64,000 nt of DNA from Marinobacter sp. JH2 (GTDB lineage: Bacteria > Pseudomonadota > Gammaproteobacteria > Pseudomonadales > Oleiphilaceae): positions 620,001 to 684,000 of the forward strand of contig NZ_CP037934.1 of assembly GCF_004353225.1 (NCBI RefSeq), read 5' to 3'. Shown here in pieces: positions 54,501 to 63,879 of the stretch; position 1 is the first letter of the stretch, and each line of letters opens with the position of its first letter. Made by a program: the position numbers and the translations under genes. The notes beneath the pieces are model-generated. The model was not told the origin of the DNA. It saw only the letters and a program-made list of their open reading frames with translations, and made no database searches.

Positions 54501-54866
54501 TACCCAGTCAATGAACTGGATGGTTTGCCCCCTGCCGCCGTCCCAGTCTGGCAGGCCCTCGACAGTGATTCCGCCGTGAAGTAGCTCAGTGGCCAGTTGA
54601 TTGGCTTCCATCACTTTATTGGCGGGAAGGCGTGTGATGGCTGAAACCGCCTGATCAACCCGCCGCTCATCCAGCCATAGCGAGCCGTTCCGGTTATTGA
54701 TGGCCACAAGTCGTTCCCGAAGCAACGACTCCATGACCACCTGGGCAAAGGTTTCACGATGGGTAACAGCGGGCTCTTCCAGCGAGCCCTCAATGTAATC
54801 CCAGCCTTCCTGTTCCAGTTGTCGAATGAAAGGGAGCTCGACTTCAGTAAATTCCGGGCCGGGCAT
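51534..54866 (-). CDS. hsdR: Type I restriction enzyme subunit R
   Basis: Restriction/translocase subunit of 1110 residues. Order: an N-terminal PD-(D/E)XK nuclease with PD (152-153) and ECKG (167-170); a superfamily 2 helicase with HTQGSGKS (Walker A), MIDEAHRTQ (DEAH box), IGFTGTP (motif III), and LLTGFDAP with AVARVNRTG (motifs V and VI); and a helical C-terminal part for HsdM contact. I chose the ATG at 54866 with AAGGAG 5 bases upstream, not the GTG at 54908. It is separated from the upstream DUF262 gene by the opposite-strand module at 55044-55925. Confidence 0.92.
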   Translation of the reverse strand: MPGPEFTEVELPFIRQLEQEGWDYIEGSLEEPAVTHRETFAQVVMESLLRERLVAINNRNGSLWLDERRVDQAVSAITRLPANKVMEANQLATELLHGGITVEGLPDWDGGRGQTIQFIDWVNPENNTFTVVNQFKVKCPPGHDGWKGHVIPDLVLFVNGIPLVVIECKGRTVPEGLTDAVDQLRRYHDQRYHDLEVEEHEGAPALFSTNQFMVASNFDDARVGTIGAGFGHYLNWKTVVPRSEAEVAEKLGVSSLSSQQRLIAGMLPPANLLDIVRHFMLFMSTGGQTIKLVCRYQQYRAVTLAVQRLKTGKTRIEDGEHDRRGGIIWHTQGSGKSLTMVFLVLKMRTDPDLRRFKVVVITDRKDLQDQLSSTATLTGETVKIANNTGKLKSLLGQPGPGLVFATIQKYREHESVSAAYPPPKEERGLELNRRDAAEETDSTPVKPIPAKPLGLINDSPDILVMIDEAHRTQAGDLHANLLQAVPNAARIGFTGTPIIMGKKKQTSDIFGEYIDRYTIKEAEEDGATVPILYEGRTAEGAVKEGANLDDLFEDLFKERTKDELELIKKKYATKGQIFEAPLLIEEKAADILRHYVTNILPNGFKAQLVAYSRRAAIRYLEALKQARSKLLEEAMALPAEDKNIAETDVITRPPRVQAAIKAWQYRDLLQKLDFAVVFSSSNNDDSGWAQWSDRAEIEHNISRFKKPLFHKDPEKADPLSFLIVKSMLLTGFDAPIAGVMYLDRPIREAELLQAVARVNRTGFGKRCGIVVDYYGVANHLKEALAAYSDEDVEGALQSLKDEIPMLRDRHLRVVDVLRKQGVDSLEDAEEAVTALGDERLRAEFIVKLKEFNRTLDDVLPRPEALEFVNDAKQLAYIHALARNRYKDSPELGKDVGNKVRKLIDDYMISLGINPKIPPVQLTDTDFDQHISRQVSDRAKASEMEHAVRSHVRKHLDEDPVKYTKLSERLKEILEQLDGLWQEQVDALSSLVKQLKDDEAPDDEPTSALPSNHLPFLRLMSEVKYETDSVPAADEQESLEQATASTVQIIQEELRIPDFWKPAHLPDQERLRGRLFEELFELDLFPMDKLDGLLDKLIDLAKANHSKLVNA

Positions 54867-55043
54867 TACAACTCCTTTTGAGGCGCCATGTTGATCTGTG
54901 AGCTTCACCGAGGGCTTTTTCCGCCAGTAATATACGTTCGCCCATTAACAGTTGCAGTTCAACCTATTATGCTTGGCCAGCAAAGATCATGCGAATACCA
55001 TTCTGGCGTGTTGGTGTATGGTACTAACCCTAAAGGAAGCAGT

Positions 55044-55616
55044 TTGACTTCTCAAAGTTTGGAAAAACGCGAAGCCTGGAAGCGTTATCTGCTTATCAGG
55101 CAAAAAGCTTACAAGATCTGCATGGACGAGTTTCATGATGTCTTTGGTGAGCGCTTGATGCTCGATGCCTTGAGTGAAAGCAACGTTCGAGACGAGGTTG
55201 CCGGGTGGGGCTCAGGCCTTGATTGGCATGGGCTTTTGTCCAAGACCAACAACATCAAAAGACCGCGTAACTTCGACCTTGGTATTTTCCATGTTTCAGA
55301 AGGCCGAGAGTCAGCGAAGCTCGTCGGTGCTGCGCAAGGGCGTGTTTCAAAAGGTCATAAGGCGTTAAGCCACGTTCGCATAGATTTTCTGGCCAGAAAG
55401 CCGACTGACAACCCTTTTCAAGGCTATATCACTGATATCGCCGTTCACTGCGCGGCACATTACGCATCCTTGATTGACAAGAAGCGGGTCTTACTCACAA
55501 ATCCGAGTAAAAATGTACAGGCCTTTCAGCATTTTATGGATGTTTTTGAAGGAAAATATCGAGAACATGACAAAAATTTCCCCTATGACTACTTCTATCT
55601 CAATCTTGAAGGGTAA
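55044..55616 (+). CDS. GNAT-like protein of unknown function in the RM locus
   Basis: Protein of 190 residues starting with TTG, with AGGAAG upstream. The middle part (about 95-175) has a pattern reminiscent of GNAT acetyltransferases: AKLVGAAQGRVSKGHKALSHVRIDFLA, then FQGYITDIAVHCAAHYASLI, then KRVLLTNPSKNVQAFQ. The usual acetyl-CoA Q/RxxGxG/A loop is not clear, so catalytic activity is doubtful. It is transcribed against the restriction operon that flanks it and is followed by a small gene. It could be a toxin-antitoxin or modification module; that is speculative. Confidence 0.5.
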   Translation: MTSQSLEKREAWKRYLLIRQKAYKICMDEFHDVFGERLMLDALSESNVRDEVAGWGSGLDWHGLLSKTNNIKRPRNFDLGIFHVSEGRESAKLVGAAQGRVSKGHKALSHVRIDFLARKPTDNPFQGYITDIAVHCAAHYASLIDKKRVLLTNPSKNVQAFQHFMDVFEGKYREHDKNFPYDYFYLNLEG

Positions 55617-55703
55617 AGTGGCTCAGGGAATCCCCTCATTTGCCTTTCAGGACTGTGTTGGGCAAAATGAGTGTATATTGATATCTATACGGGAGGTGGT
55701 GCT

Positions 55704-55925
55704 ATGAGCGCCGCAAGAGAAATGCACCAAGGCGAGCAACATAGGCCGTCTGGCTGCAAGGTTTCCGTACCAGAGAATCCGACAGATCAGCAGCTTGAGC
55801 AGGCTAGGCAAGATCTGGGCTTGCCGAAAAAGCCCAGATACAAGGTTGCGGCATTCAAAATGCGCAAACTCAAGCAGCGCTGGGCTGAAGAGCCTGTAGC
55901 TATGGCTGGTCGGAAGGCCGGATAG
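55704..55925 (+). CDS. Small basic protein after the GNAT-like gene
   Basis: 73 residues beginning at an ATG with GGGAGGTGG upstream, a strong ribosome site. Pro/Lys/Arg-rich in the middle (LGLPKKPRYKVAAFKMRKLKQRW) and without hydrophobic segments. It lies 87 bases after the GNAT-like gene and before a perfect terminator, so the two probably form one unit. Not recognised; an antitoxin or accessory role is possible but unproved. Confidence 0.5.
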   Translation: MSAAREMHQGEQHRPSGCKVSVPENPTDQQLEQARQDLGLPKKPRYKVAAFKMRKLKQRWAEEPVAMAGRKAG

Positions 55926-55953
55926 CCAAAATTATTCTACTATGTTCTTTAAA

Positions 55954-55985
55954 AGAGGCCTGCCGGAAAGCAGGCCTCTTTTTTT
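55954..55985. terminator. Bidirectional terminator between the small gene and the DUF262 gene
   Basis: AGAGGCCTGC, six bases, GCAGGCCTCT, then seven T residues, with AAAA on the other flank. It serves both converging transcripts. Confidence 0.85.
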
Positions 55986-57771
55986 AGGTCAGTGACTTTT
56001 TGCCCATTGCTTTCTCGATTAACCCCAGCAAAAGCTGCTTCCGTTCCTCAAAAAAGCCCGGAAAATCATCCGCTCGCAGCAATTCAGTAGGGATGAAATG
56101 CCCTTCCAGAATGGCATTCATCTCCGGGTCCTCGAGCTGCACCTGATCATGATTCTGCAGCTTCGCCAGGTAACGTGATGGCGCATCCCCACCAATCATC
56201 CGGTTGGCCTTATAGGAAATTGGGGTTTTGTTGATGATCGAGTCATAGACCTTGGGCGGGATGCCGTTGGCCTCACACCAGGCGCGAGGGAAGATGTGGT
56301 GAATATCCAGCGCGACTTCCTGTTTGTCCAGGTCTTGGATTCGGCCTTTCCAGAAGAAATCGGAGGCGCCTTCACGCAGGATCAGGACGTTGATGCCCTT
56401 GTACGCTGCGCTCAAACGGCTACGTAGAGACTCAAGGCGTTCCGGGTCAAAGGACGCATCGGTGACGGTACGGGGCGTTGCGCTGTCATCCCCGAACCAG
56501 TTCATCAGTTCTTCGAGATCCACCGCTATGCGGGTTTCAACGGCGCCACCGTAGAGCTCGCCCAATACGCCAGACCAGAACCAGCGGGTCAGCTTTTGGT
56601 GAACCTTTGGCTCTCGCCAGCGTTTACCCAGCAAGGTCAGTGTCGCAGCAAGTGGCACGAGTTGGGTACCGTAAGGCAGTTCTTTCCGGCTGAAGAAACA
56701 TTCACCCGCCAGGAATTTGGAAGCTTCAATGAAACCGGCCTCAACTTCATCGGCCCATTTCTGGTAAGCGCTCAGCGGCAGATCCAATACGGAGGCCCGC
56801 TTGGCGCTGACCGGTCGCACCTGCTTGCCCTGTTTCCCGCTTGCGATGTCCTGGTATTTGCGCTGGCGCGTGTGCAGCAAGGTAATGGCTTGCAGAAAAT
56901 CGGTGCTCTCGACACCTTTCAGCAATTCGTGTTTGGCCAAGCGTTCACGGCGTGAAGCTTCATTACGAATATCAGAGCCAAACCAATCGTCGCGAAGGTT
57001 GTAGCTCTCGGCGGCGTAGCTGGCTGTCATCAGTTCAAAGACAGAAAGCTGAACGCCGCCTGTGTTCACCTTTTCGAAAACCAGGCACACGGCCTCTTTT
57101 GAGGTTTCTTTTTTCAGTTCAATGATCGGGATCTGGTAGGCGACGAACGCGCCAATGATCTTCTGTTTGAACTTCAGGAACTGTTCCATGCCTTCCGGAT
57201 TAAATTGAAACAGATCCTGCAACCACTGGGAGTCGTCCAGAATCTTGTCGCAGGGGAAATGCAGTTGCTGGCACTCCAGCTCACGGGTGGAAAGATCCAG
57301 CTCCACGTCGCGGCCAAAATTGCTGCGGACCTGGCGATCTTTGTCCACCGCTTTGACGGCTTCGTCCAGACGGTCATCACCTTCCAAGGCCATCGCAATA
57401 TCGAAGTAATAATGACGAAGGATGTCCTTGCCTTTGGCGGTGCGCGTGTCCACCGGGGTAGTCAGGGCAATGGCTTGCGTCAGGCTCGTCAGGCGTTGCT
57501 GGCCGTCCAGGATGAGTTGTTCGGGGTTATCTGTAACATCGTTTGCGGATATGCCCTCAACCGGCCGCACCTGGAACTGCACTTCACCACCGGTCTCCAT
57601 AAGCATGACCGCACCCACAGGAAACGACCGTGCGACACTGACCAGAAGGCTCTTTACGTGCTCATCGTCCCACACCCAGCCACGCTGGAAGTCCGGCAGC
57701 TGAATCTTGCCGCTCGTGATGTCTTTGAGCAATTCCGGTAGAGAACGTTTGGTGCTGTCGAAGGTGGTCAT
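55984..57771 (-). CDS. DUF262/HNH (GmrSD-like) protein in the type I RM operon
   Basis: Protein of 595 residues. The N-terminal DUF262 domain has QLPDFQRGWVWDDEHVKSLL and ILDGQQRLTSL (DGQQR at about 89-93), a nucleotide-hydrolysing signature in this family. The C terminus (about 500-560) has an HNH-type DUF1524 nuclease motif DIHHIFPRAWC with KTPISYKANR downstream. Such fusions act as type IV restriction enzymes (GmrSD) against modified phage DNA. The start at 57771 overlaps the hsdS stop by four bases, so it is in the operon. It may add a second nuclease to the type I system. Confidence 0.83.
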   Translation of the reverse strand: MTTFDSTKRSLPELLKDITSGKIQLPDFQRGWVWDDEHVKSLLVSVARSFPVGAVMLMETGGEVQFQVRPVEGISANDVTDNPEQLILDGQQRLTSLTQAIALTTPVDTRTAKGKDILRHYYFDIAMALEGDDRLDEAVKAVDKDRQVRSNFGRDVELDLSTRELECQQLHFPCDKILDDSQWLQDLFQFNPEGMEQFLKFKQKIIGAFVAYQIPIIELKKETSKEAVCLVFEKVNTGGVQLSVFELMTASYAAESYNLRDDWFGSDIRNEASRRERLAKHELLKGVESTDFLQAITLLHTRQRKYQDIASGKQGKQVRPVSAKRASVLDLPLSAYQKWADEVEAGFIEASKFLAGECFFSRKELPYGTQLVPLAATLTLLGKRWREPKVHQKLTRWFWSGVLGELYGGAVETRIAVDLEELMNWFGDDSATPRTVTDASFDPERLESLRSRLSAAYKGINVLILREGASDFFWKGRIQDLDKQEVALDIHHIFPRAWCEANGIPPKVYDSIINKTPISYKANRMIGGDAPSRYLAKLQNHDQVQLEDPEMNAILEGHFIPTELLRADDFPGFFEERKQLLLGLIEKAMGKKSLT

Positions 57772-59027
57772 ACTGCATCCTTGAGTAGTGGGGTGACGCG
57801 GACTCGGCCGGTGAGGAGGTCGTCCATTAAGCCGGGTTTCTGAGATTGTAATTTGGACAATTCTGCACGTTCTGATCCCAGTCGTTTGGAACAATGCTGA
57901 AGGATGTCGAGAATCCGAGCCTGTTCCTCGGTGCTGGGTATCGCGATCTTCAGGCTTCTCACATCTTTCAGTGTGACTTTGGGCCTAGTGACACCAGCAG
58001 TGATACCTCTTACTTGCGCCTTTACGTATTCGGAATTCACGAAGTACTGAGCCCATTTCGGGGTTACGGCGGCATTAAGTCGGAGGCGAACGATGTCTGC
58101 AGTAATTATTCCCGCAGGTTCGTTTTCGGGGTATACGGCAGATATGCAGGGTGGCAACCCCATTTTCGTCAGAAGTAAATCGCCGGCCTTTACTTCATGA
58201 GCTGATAGAGCAAGCGCCTTTTTATGGCTTACAAAGACCCGGCTTACTCGGTTGTATCGTGCCCCTGCAATGTCTCGCACGAATACAACCGGAACCCCTT
58301 CACTACGGTAATCCGATGCGACCAAGTCACTGCCGAATGGACCAATTACTGAAGAGGTTGTGACGGTTCCGAGTTCCGAAACATCCCACTCTCGTGGGAT
58401 TAGCCCCAAAGCTGACTCCTTATAAAGCTCCGGCGCCTGTTCCTGCATGGGGCGTAGCTGGCCGTTATGGTCGATACCTCGGGTGAGCAGGTCGTGGAGC
58501 AGACCTTCCTTTATTTTTTCCAGTTTGGCGATCAGGGCCTCGGTTTTCTGGATTTGGGTGTCCAGGATGTCGAGCACACTTTCGATGAGATTAGCCTCTG
58601 CATTCGGTATCCGAGGCACCTGCAAAGAAAGCAGGTCATCACGACTAATCGCTTCGAACGTCGTTCCTTGAGATACCTTTTTCAATGTTACAGCTTTATA
58701 AGCCATAATTGCTCGACACAGTGCCGGACCATATTCACGGGCCTTGACCGCAGCCAATCCTCGACCGATGCAGTAATCCCTGTCTGCAATATTTGTTTGG
58801 CCAACGGGGGCGCGCACAGAAATGAGAGTGGCTCCTGTTTCACCGACACGAGGCGGCCTGATACACGAGTACTTTGGAGATGGATGTTTATCGCCGAACT
58901 CCGCATTCCCTTGTAGGAACGGCATCCCCACCGAGTTGATCTCATTTACAGTTGATGAATCGGGCGACTGTCCCATGCTGATTTCCGCAACTTGGTATAG
59001 CGGGATAGTGGGGAAAAGTTTAGACAT
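57768..59027 (-). CDS. hsdS: Type I restriction specificity subunit S
   Basis: Specificity subunit of 419 residues with two target-recognition domains separated and followed by conserved helices. The first TRD (about 1-165) starts [22 protein letters not shown] and ends before [34 protein letters not shown] (about 165-205). The second TRD (about 215-365) precedes a second helix with [38 protein letters not shown]. It overlaps hsdM by 8 bases. It determines the DNA sequence methylated and cut; the target cannot be predicted. Confidence 0.9.
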   Translation of the reverse strand: MSKLFPTIPLYQVAEISMGQSPDSSTVNEINSVGMPFLQGNAEFGDKHPSPKYSCIRPPRVGETGATLISVRAPVGQTNIADRDYCIGRGLAAVKAREYGPALCRAIMAYKAVTLKKVSQGTTFEAISRDDLLSLQVPRIPNAEANLIESVLDILDTQIQKTEALIAKLEKIKEGLLHDLLTRGIDHNGQLRPMQEQAPELYKESALGLIPREWDVSELGTVTTSSVIGPFGSDLVASDYRSEGVPVVFVRDIAGARYNRVSRVFVSHKKALALSAHEVKAGDLLLTKMGLPPCISAVYPENEPAGIITADIVRLRLNAAVTPKWAQYFVNSEYVKAQVRGITAGVTRPKVTLKDVRSLKIAIPSTEEQARILDILQHCSKRLGSERAELSKLQSQKPGLMDDLLTGRVRVTPLLKDAV

Positions 59028-61425
59028 ATCCCAGCCCCGCCAGGAATCCCTTCAGTTCAGAGGCAGCTTCATTCCGCTCCGCCTCAATATCCGCTAACGT
59101 CACCCGGTACCTATCCCACCACGTTTCAAATGCCTCAATCACGTACTGCCGCTTCTGGCGAATGTAAGCGTTCAATATCCCCAGCATGTCGTTGTGCAGA
59201 ATGGTAAGAACTAACTCGGCGGCGCCGGCTTCGTCCAGGTCATCTACCGCTTCGTTCAGATGCGCCTCAAAGCTGGCCTGTTTGGCTTTCAGGTTTTTGG
59301 AGGCTTTGGTCCGTTCGGATTTCCAGGCTTTAATATCCGCCTCTGTGGGTGCGTCTTCATCCGGTTCCCCCTCGTCGTCGTCCTCAGGCTGTGCAGTGGC
59401 GGCTTTGATGCGGGCATCCAATTCGGCCTTTTTGGCTTGCAGGTTTTCCAATTCGGCTACGTAGTCTGCAAGCAGGAAGGCCACCAGTTTGTGGTCCAAC
59501 GGATTGGTCTTCTGCTGGTCGTCTTCCAGCAACGTGATGACGCTGGTACGCCAGGCATCTACCACGCCGAGCACGCCGCGAGCCTGCAGGGTGCGGAATT
59601 CGTTTTTGTTCTGATCCCAGAAGCCGGCGATGATGCCGCGTACCGCAAACCGGTCCAGCATTCCGATGGGGTCCAGGGCGTGGGTGAAGGTGCCTATCAG
59701 TTCATCCCGCAGAGCACTCAGTTGCTGGCCATTGCCGGAGAGCTGGGCAATATGGGGAGCTCGTTGCTGCCACCAGGTTTCGAAGCTGTCCTTGAGCCGA
59801 GCCTCTTTGTGTTGAACGCCGGCATTTTGTTCGATGGCTGGTTTAATCGCGGTTTTATCAGTGAGTTCATCCCGGAAGTCCACATAGTCTTCTTCACCAG
59901 GCTTGGGTGTGAGTAGGTCCATGGGATCAAGACCCTGGGCATCAAACAGAGGTTGCTTGGCCCGAACTTCTTTCAGGGGGATACCGCCCACCAGGTGTGC
60001 ATGCACGTCCTGGGGTTCCGGTGGTGGGGCGTTATCCGCATAGCGGCGGATGTTGAGGTTGTAGTCGTTTTCCCGCAGCTCCTCCAGGCTAACAATGCGC
60101 GAGAAATTGTCTGCCTCGGCAAAGGCCTCAAAGGTGCTGGCGATTTTCTCGATATGCTCCGGCAGCAAGTGGTTCTGTGCCCGGCCTTCATAGTATTCCC
60201 GGTCTGCATTGATGAAGAGCACCTTGCCTTTGCGTTCCGGCGCTTTGGCACCTTTGTTGCGCAATACCAGGATGCAGGCAGGGATGCCCGTGCCGTAAAA
60301 CAGGTTGGGGGCGAGGCCGATCACGGCTTCAACCAGGTCGTTCTCCAGTAGCCCGGCCCGGATGCGTTTTTCATCACCACCCCGGAACAGCACGCCGTGG
60401 GGCATAACAGTGGCCAGCATGCCGTCGGATTTAAGGCTGGCGACCATGTGTTGCAGGAACATCAGGTCGGCTTTCTTCGCGCCCTCCGGTACCTGGCCAT
60501 ACTGGAATCGTTCCGGGAACTGGTTGCTGGGGGTGAAGCCGATAGAGAAGGGCGGGTTGGTGAGGATGCGGTCAAAACGCATCAGCTCACCGCCTTCAAC
60601 GTGCTGGGGATCAGTAAGAGTGTCTTCGTTACGCAGATCGGCGCTGGTGATACCATGCAGCAGCATGTTCATTTTGGCGATGGCCCAGACGGAACCAGAC
60701 GCTTCCTGGCCGAACAATGACAGCAGGTTTGGATCGCCACCTTGTTCTTCCAGGTACTCCTTGGACATGATCAGCATGCCGCCAGAGCCACAGCATGGAT
60801 CGTAAACGCTTTGGCCTTCCTGGGGATTGGTTAGCCGCACCATCATCCGCACGACCGAGCGGGGCGTGTAGAACTCGCCACCTTTCTTGCCGGCAGAGTC
60901 GGCAAAGTCGCCAATCAGGTATTCGTAGGCTGCACCCAGCAGGTCCGGGAACTCAAAGTCTTCGTTCCGCAAACGGTACTGACTGAAATGCACGATCAGA
61001 TCCCGCAGCTTCTTATCCGGTAAAGTGGTGGAGCCGACCTTCCGGGTGAAGTCGATATGCTCCAATACGCCTGCCAGGCTTACGTTGTGCTCTTCCAGGC
61101 CTGCCAGCGCCTTGTTCAGATAGTTGCCCACGCCATGGTGGGCATCGTTCATCAGGAACTCCCAGCGGGACTGCTTGGGCACATAGAAGGTGGACTTGTA
61201 CCAGTTCTCCATGTCTGCAATGGCTCTCGCCTCCACCTCGCCTTTGCCTTTTGCCAGTTGGTTGGAGACAACTTCCTGGTAGCGCTGCTCGAATACATCA
61301 GAGCAGCGCTTGAGGAACAGCATGCCGAAGATGTATTCCTTGAACTCCGAGGCATCCATCTTGCCCCGGAGAATGTCAGCAGCTTTGAACAGGTGACGTT
61401 CGAGTTGTTCGAGCGTTAAGGCCAT
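59020..61425 (-). CDS. hsdM: Type I restriction-modification methyltransferase subunit M
   Basis: Adenine methyltransferase subunit of 801 residues, longer than the usual 480-550. The N-terminal HsdM_N domain is followed by motif I DPCCGSGG (209-216) and motif IV NPPF (290-293), marking an N6-adenine methylase. The C-terminal extension (about 550-801) is helical/coiled coil with an acidic stretch ([15 protein letters not shown]) and may replace or join an extra subunit. GGAAG precedes the ATG. First gene of the operon hsdM-hsdS-DUF262-(module)-hsdR-ygjP. Confidence 0.92.
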   Translation of the reverse strand: MALTLEQLERHLFKAADILRGKMDASEFKEYIFGMLFLKRCSDVFEQRYQEVVSNQLAKGKGEVEARAIADMENWYKSTFYVPKQSRWEFLMNDAHHGVGNYLNKALAGLEEHNVSLAGVLEHIDFTRKVGSTTLPDKKLRDLIVHFSQYRLRNEDFEFPDLLGAAYEYLIGDFADSAGKKGGEFYTPRSVVRMMVRLTNPQEGQSVYDPCCGSGGMLIMSKEYLEEQGGDPNLLSLFGQEASGSVWAIAKMNMLLHGITSADLRNEDTLTDPQHVEGGELMRFDRILTNPPFSIGFTPSNQFPERFQYGQVPEGAKKADLMFLQHMVASLKSDGMLATVMPHGVLFRGGDEKRIRAGLLENDLVEAVIGLAPNLFYGTGIPACILVLRNKGAKAPERKGKVLFINADREYYEGRAQNHLLPEHIEKIASTFEAFAEADNFSRIVSLEELRENDYNLNIRRYADNAPPPEPQDVHAHLVGGIPLKEVRAKQPLFDAQGLDPMDLLTPKPGEEDYVDFRDELTDKTAIKPAIEQNAGVQHKEARLKDSFETWWQQRAPHIAQLSGNGQQLSALRDELIGTFTHALDPIGMLDRFAVRGIIAGFWDQNKNEFRTLQARGVLGVVDAWRTSVITLLEDDQQKTNPLDHKLVAFLLADYVAELENLQAKKAELDARIKAATAQPEDDDEGEPDEDAPTEADIKAWKSERTKASKNLKAKQASFEAHLNEAVDDLDEAGAAELVLTILHNDMLGILNAYIRQKRQYVIEAFETWWDRYRVTLADIEAERNEAASELKGFLAGLGYV

Positions 61426-61597
61426 GGGTACTTCCGTTTGGTGTTTCTGGGAACGCTATTCGAAAGGTGCGACAGTTTGAGTCGGAGGGTGTCGCGAATG
61501 TTGCGTTTAGTGGGGTGATATTGCCCGCTAGTGGAGGGATGATCAACCAGCGGATGAGAGTTCGCCGGTTGAGAGTGCTAACTCAGTTGGTGGTGCT

Positions 61598-62236
61598 TCA
61601 TCGTCTGCTTGCTCCAAAATTGTGGCTGGCTAACCCCCACACCTTGGTGTCGTGTTTCGCCAGATAGCTGGCGCGCTTGAACAAGTCATCGTACCGCTCT
61701 CCCTGACGAAGATGGTAAAGGTGGTTCTGTGGGACGTGAACGAGTCCGTCACCTTCTTCCTGGGTGCAGTTCAATGCGCTGCACCAGGCCCTGCTGATCA
61801 TTCCATACAAGCCGGTACTACCAACCCCTAATTCACCCAGTCCCCGAAAGGTTTGTTTGTTGAAGAACAGGATGCAGTGATAGTGGGGATAATTAGGGTT
61901 GGTGAACTCTCTGCACCAGATGAAGCCAACATTGGTTGGATGAAATCGTTTGCCTTGACGGGACAGTGATTTTCCATAGGCCTTGATCTTCGCTTTTAAC
62001 GAGTCGATAAATCTGTTGAACAAAGGCCGGCCGGCTTCATTGCGCCAGTCGTACCAGCAGGGAAGTCTGAAATCTATTCTTATAGCAATTGAATGGGGGT
62101 GGTTAATAACCGCCTGATTGATGGTGCCCTCTATCCGATTAAGATAACTTTCTATGTATGGGCCGTGCTTTGGAAGGAGGGGCTTTGTATTAAACATGCC
62201 CTCTGTAGTGAGGGGCATGTTGTATGCGTGGTTCAT
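61598..62236 (-). CDS. YagK/YfjJ-type (inovirus Gp2-like) replication protein
   Basis: Protein of 212 residues of the YagK/YfjJ C-terminal family, found in prophages, P4-like satellites and inoviruses and thought to be a replication initiator. Visible segments: IAIRIDFRLPCWYD, KRFHPTNVGFIWCREFTNPNYPHYHCILFFN (an HYH pair like the HUH motif of rolling-circle initiators) and RASYLAKHDTK. The ATG at 62236 has GGAG 8 bases upstream. It lies downstream of AlpA on the same strand. Confidence 0.75.
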   Translation of the reverse strand: MNHAYNMPLTTEGMFNTKPLLPKHGPYIESYLNRIEGTINQAVINHPHSIAIRIDFRLPCWYDWRNEAGRPLFNRFIDSLKAKIKAYGKSLSRQGKRFHPTNVGFIWCREFTNPNYPHYHCILFFNKQTFRGLGELGVGSTGLYGMISRAWCSALNCTQEEGDGLVHVPQNHLYHLRQGERYDDLFKRASYLAKHDTKVWGLASHNFGASRR

Positions 62237-62449
62237 TGTTATGGTCTCCATATCTAATTTTGGTTTATGGTCCTTTCTCTATTTAGTGTGTGGTTGGTTG
62301 TTAATGTAAGTTGTTAATAATATTTAAAACCTACATGTATTTTTATTTTTAAAGTGTTTATAGCCTAGAAGCTAGGCTGTGGAGGGTGTGTTGGATTAGT
62401 AGGTTTTTGGTCTGCAAAAATCTTGCAGGATCTGAAAGAGGGTTCCTGT

Positions 62450-62638
62450 TCACTGACAGGAGTCACGCTGGTTAACCTTCTCCAGTATCCAATCATTTAT
62501 TTCTTCGTCTACCCAGCCTACAGACCTACCGCCTAAATCAATTGGCTTAGGGAAAGTGCCTGCTTCGATGTATTTGTAAACTGTCGAGCGGGCAAGGCCT
62601 GTCTTTTCAATTACGTCTCTGAGTCTGAGAATTCTCAT
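62450..62638 (-). CDS. AlpA family excision/regulatory protein
   Basis: 62-residue winged-helix protein of the AlpA family (MRILRLRDVIEKTGLARSTVYKYI, then FPKPIDLGGRSVGW). AlpA proteins act as regulators or excisionases of P4-like elements and often lie near a tyrosine integrase, as here. A short CCTGT/ACAGG hairpin overlaps its 3' end. Confidence 0.85.
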   Translation of the reverse strand: MRILRLRDVIEKTGLARSTVYKYIEAGTFPKPIDLGGRSVGWVDEEINDWILEKVNQRDSCQ

Positions 62639-62988
62639 GGCTGATCTCCTGAACGGTTCGTCTCAGAAGATCCAGGGAGCTCAGTAGAAATTTATCGATG
62701 CTCATGATGGTGGGTTCAACATGGCTCGGGGTCGTGAGGCTCTCTAGCCGTGCTGGGCTCACTGCCGATGCCAAGCTAGTTCCTAGATTTACCTCGATTT
62801 TTTAGTCTGTAACTCTCTGTTTTGCATAGAGGTTGGTGAACTAGTTCGCATAGAAGGTCAGTATTAACGCACTAGAAACCATATAGAAATGTTACAGATA
62901 TCGTACAGAAACGTGGTAGAAAGATAATAGAGGTGTGCTAAGCTGGATCGTGTGCTTATCGTTCTTCTTTTGAAATTTCAGGTGTTGT
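62639..62988. other. Regulatory region between AlpA and the 283-residue gene
   Basis: About 350 bases with no gene. Its right half contains the phased 11-bp repeats described separately; the left half shows nothing distinctive. Confidence 0.6.
62851..62938 (+). repeat. Eight 11-bp phased YAGAAA repeats
   Basis: Eight direct units start every 11 bases at 62851, 62862, 62873, 62884, 62895, 62906, 62917 and 62928. Heads read TAGAAG, TATTAA, TAGAAA, TAGAAA, CAGATA, CAGAAA, TAGAAA and TAGAGG. The spacing of one helical turn puts every unit on the same DNA face. The array ends 51 bases before the next gene start and is likely an operator for a cooperative binder, or a phased, bent DNA. Confidence 0.65.
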
Positions 62989-63840
62989 ATGGCAGTTCAT
63001 GACAGAAACCGAGACGTGTTACCCAAAAGATTTCAGTCCTTTTCCGATCAGGATCTAGTATGGCTTTGGTCTGTTCTTGGGCGTGACTTTACGATCAGTC
63101 ACCCCGAGTCTTTTAAAAACCCGTTGGGATTGGCAGAGTCTTGTGCAAAAGCGCTCGAATCTAAAGGTGAAGCGTATGCTGACTGGGTTTTTAATTGTTA
63201 TCAGCAGCATGTCGTTAATGGCGAGCTGAGCAGTATTATAGGTGATGCTGGAAAAAGATTAATTAGTTTTCTTATGTATAAGCTTGTGGTCTATAATGGT
63301 TTCGATTTTGAGCTAGGGAGCCTTAAGTATTACTTGGATGATCGGTCATGCTTTCTTTTGGCTGTAGACCTCGATGCCAGGCTTGGTTCAGATAAGTTGC
63401 GTATCATTCGAGAGATAGCTTCTATTTGGAACCTTCGCATGTTAAAGGATTACTCTTTAAGCTGGGTGGATGGCAATAATCCTGAGCAAGTATCATGGCT
63501 TATTAATGAAGGCCTAAAGGCTGGATTGCCGAATCTAGTTCCAGGCAGTGTAAATAACCCATTATCAATAAATGAAAGTCTCTTGAAGTTTCAGTGTATG
63601 TTAGATCAGTCGAGCCTCAATCCAAAGATGGAAGAAATGCTCATTAAAGACTTAAGGCGGAAATGGAGCATAAAAACCAATAAGAAAAGATGTGAGCGGT
63701 CTCAGGTTAACGTCTTATTACTCCCTGAAACTAAAGAAGGTATAAAACAGCTGATGAGGCGAGATGGGTATAAGACTCAAGGAGAACTCGTAGATGCTCT
63801 CGTGAGTAAGGCGCTATCCGGTGAAAAGGGTTCTTTGTAG
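62989..63840 (+). CDS. Unknown protein with RHH-like C terminus next to the integrase
   Basis: Protein of 283 residues, not recognised. The N-terminal 200 residues are helical with aromatic patches (YADWVFNCYQQHVVNGELSSII). Residues about 235-275 (QVNVLLLPETKEGIKQLMRRDGYKTQGELVDALVSKAL) resemble a ribbon-helix-helix fold: a short strand, then two helices. It has its own repeat array upstream, which an RHH protein could bind. It is convergent with the integrase. Confidence 0.5.
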   Translation: MAVHDRNRDVLPKRFQSFSDQDLVWLWSVLGRDFTISHPESFKNPLGLAESCAKALESKGEAYADWVFNCYQQHVVNGELSSIIGDAGKRLISFLMYKLVVYNGFDFELGSLKYYLDDRSCFLLAVDLDARLGSDKLRIIREIASIWNLRMLKDYSLSWVDGNNPEQVSWLINEGLKAGLPNLVPGSVNNPLSINESLLKFQCMLDQSSLNPKMEEMLIKDLRRKWSIKTNKKRCERSQVNVLLLPETKEGIKQLMRRDGYKTQGELVDALVSKALSGEKGSL

Positions 63841-63879
63841 TGTTCATTAATCCAAAACCAAGAGTTTGCCAGTATGCGG

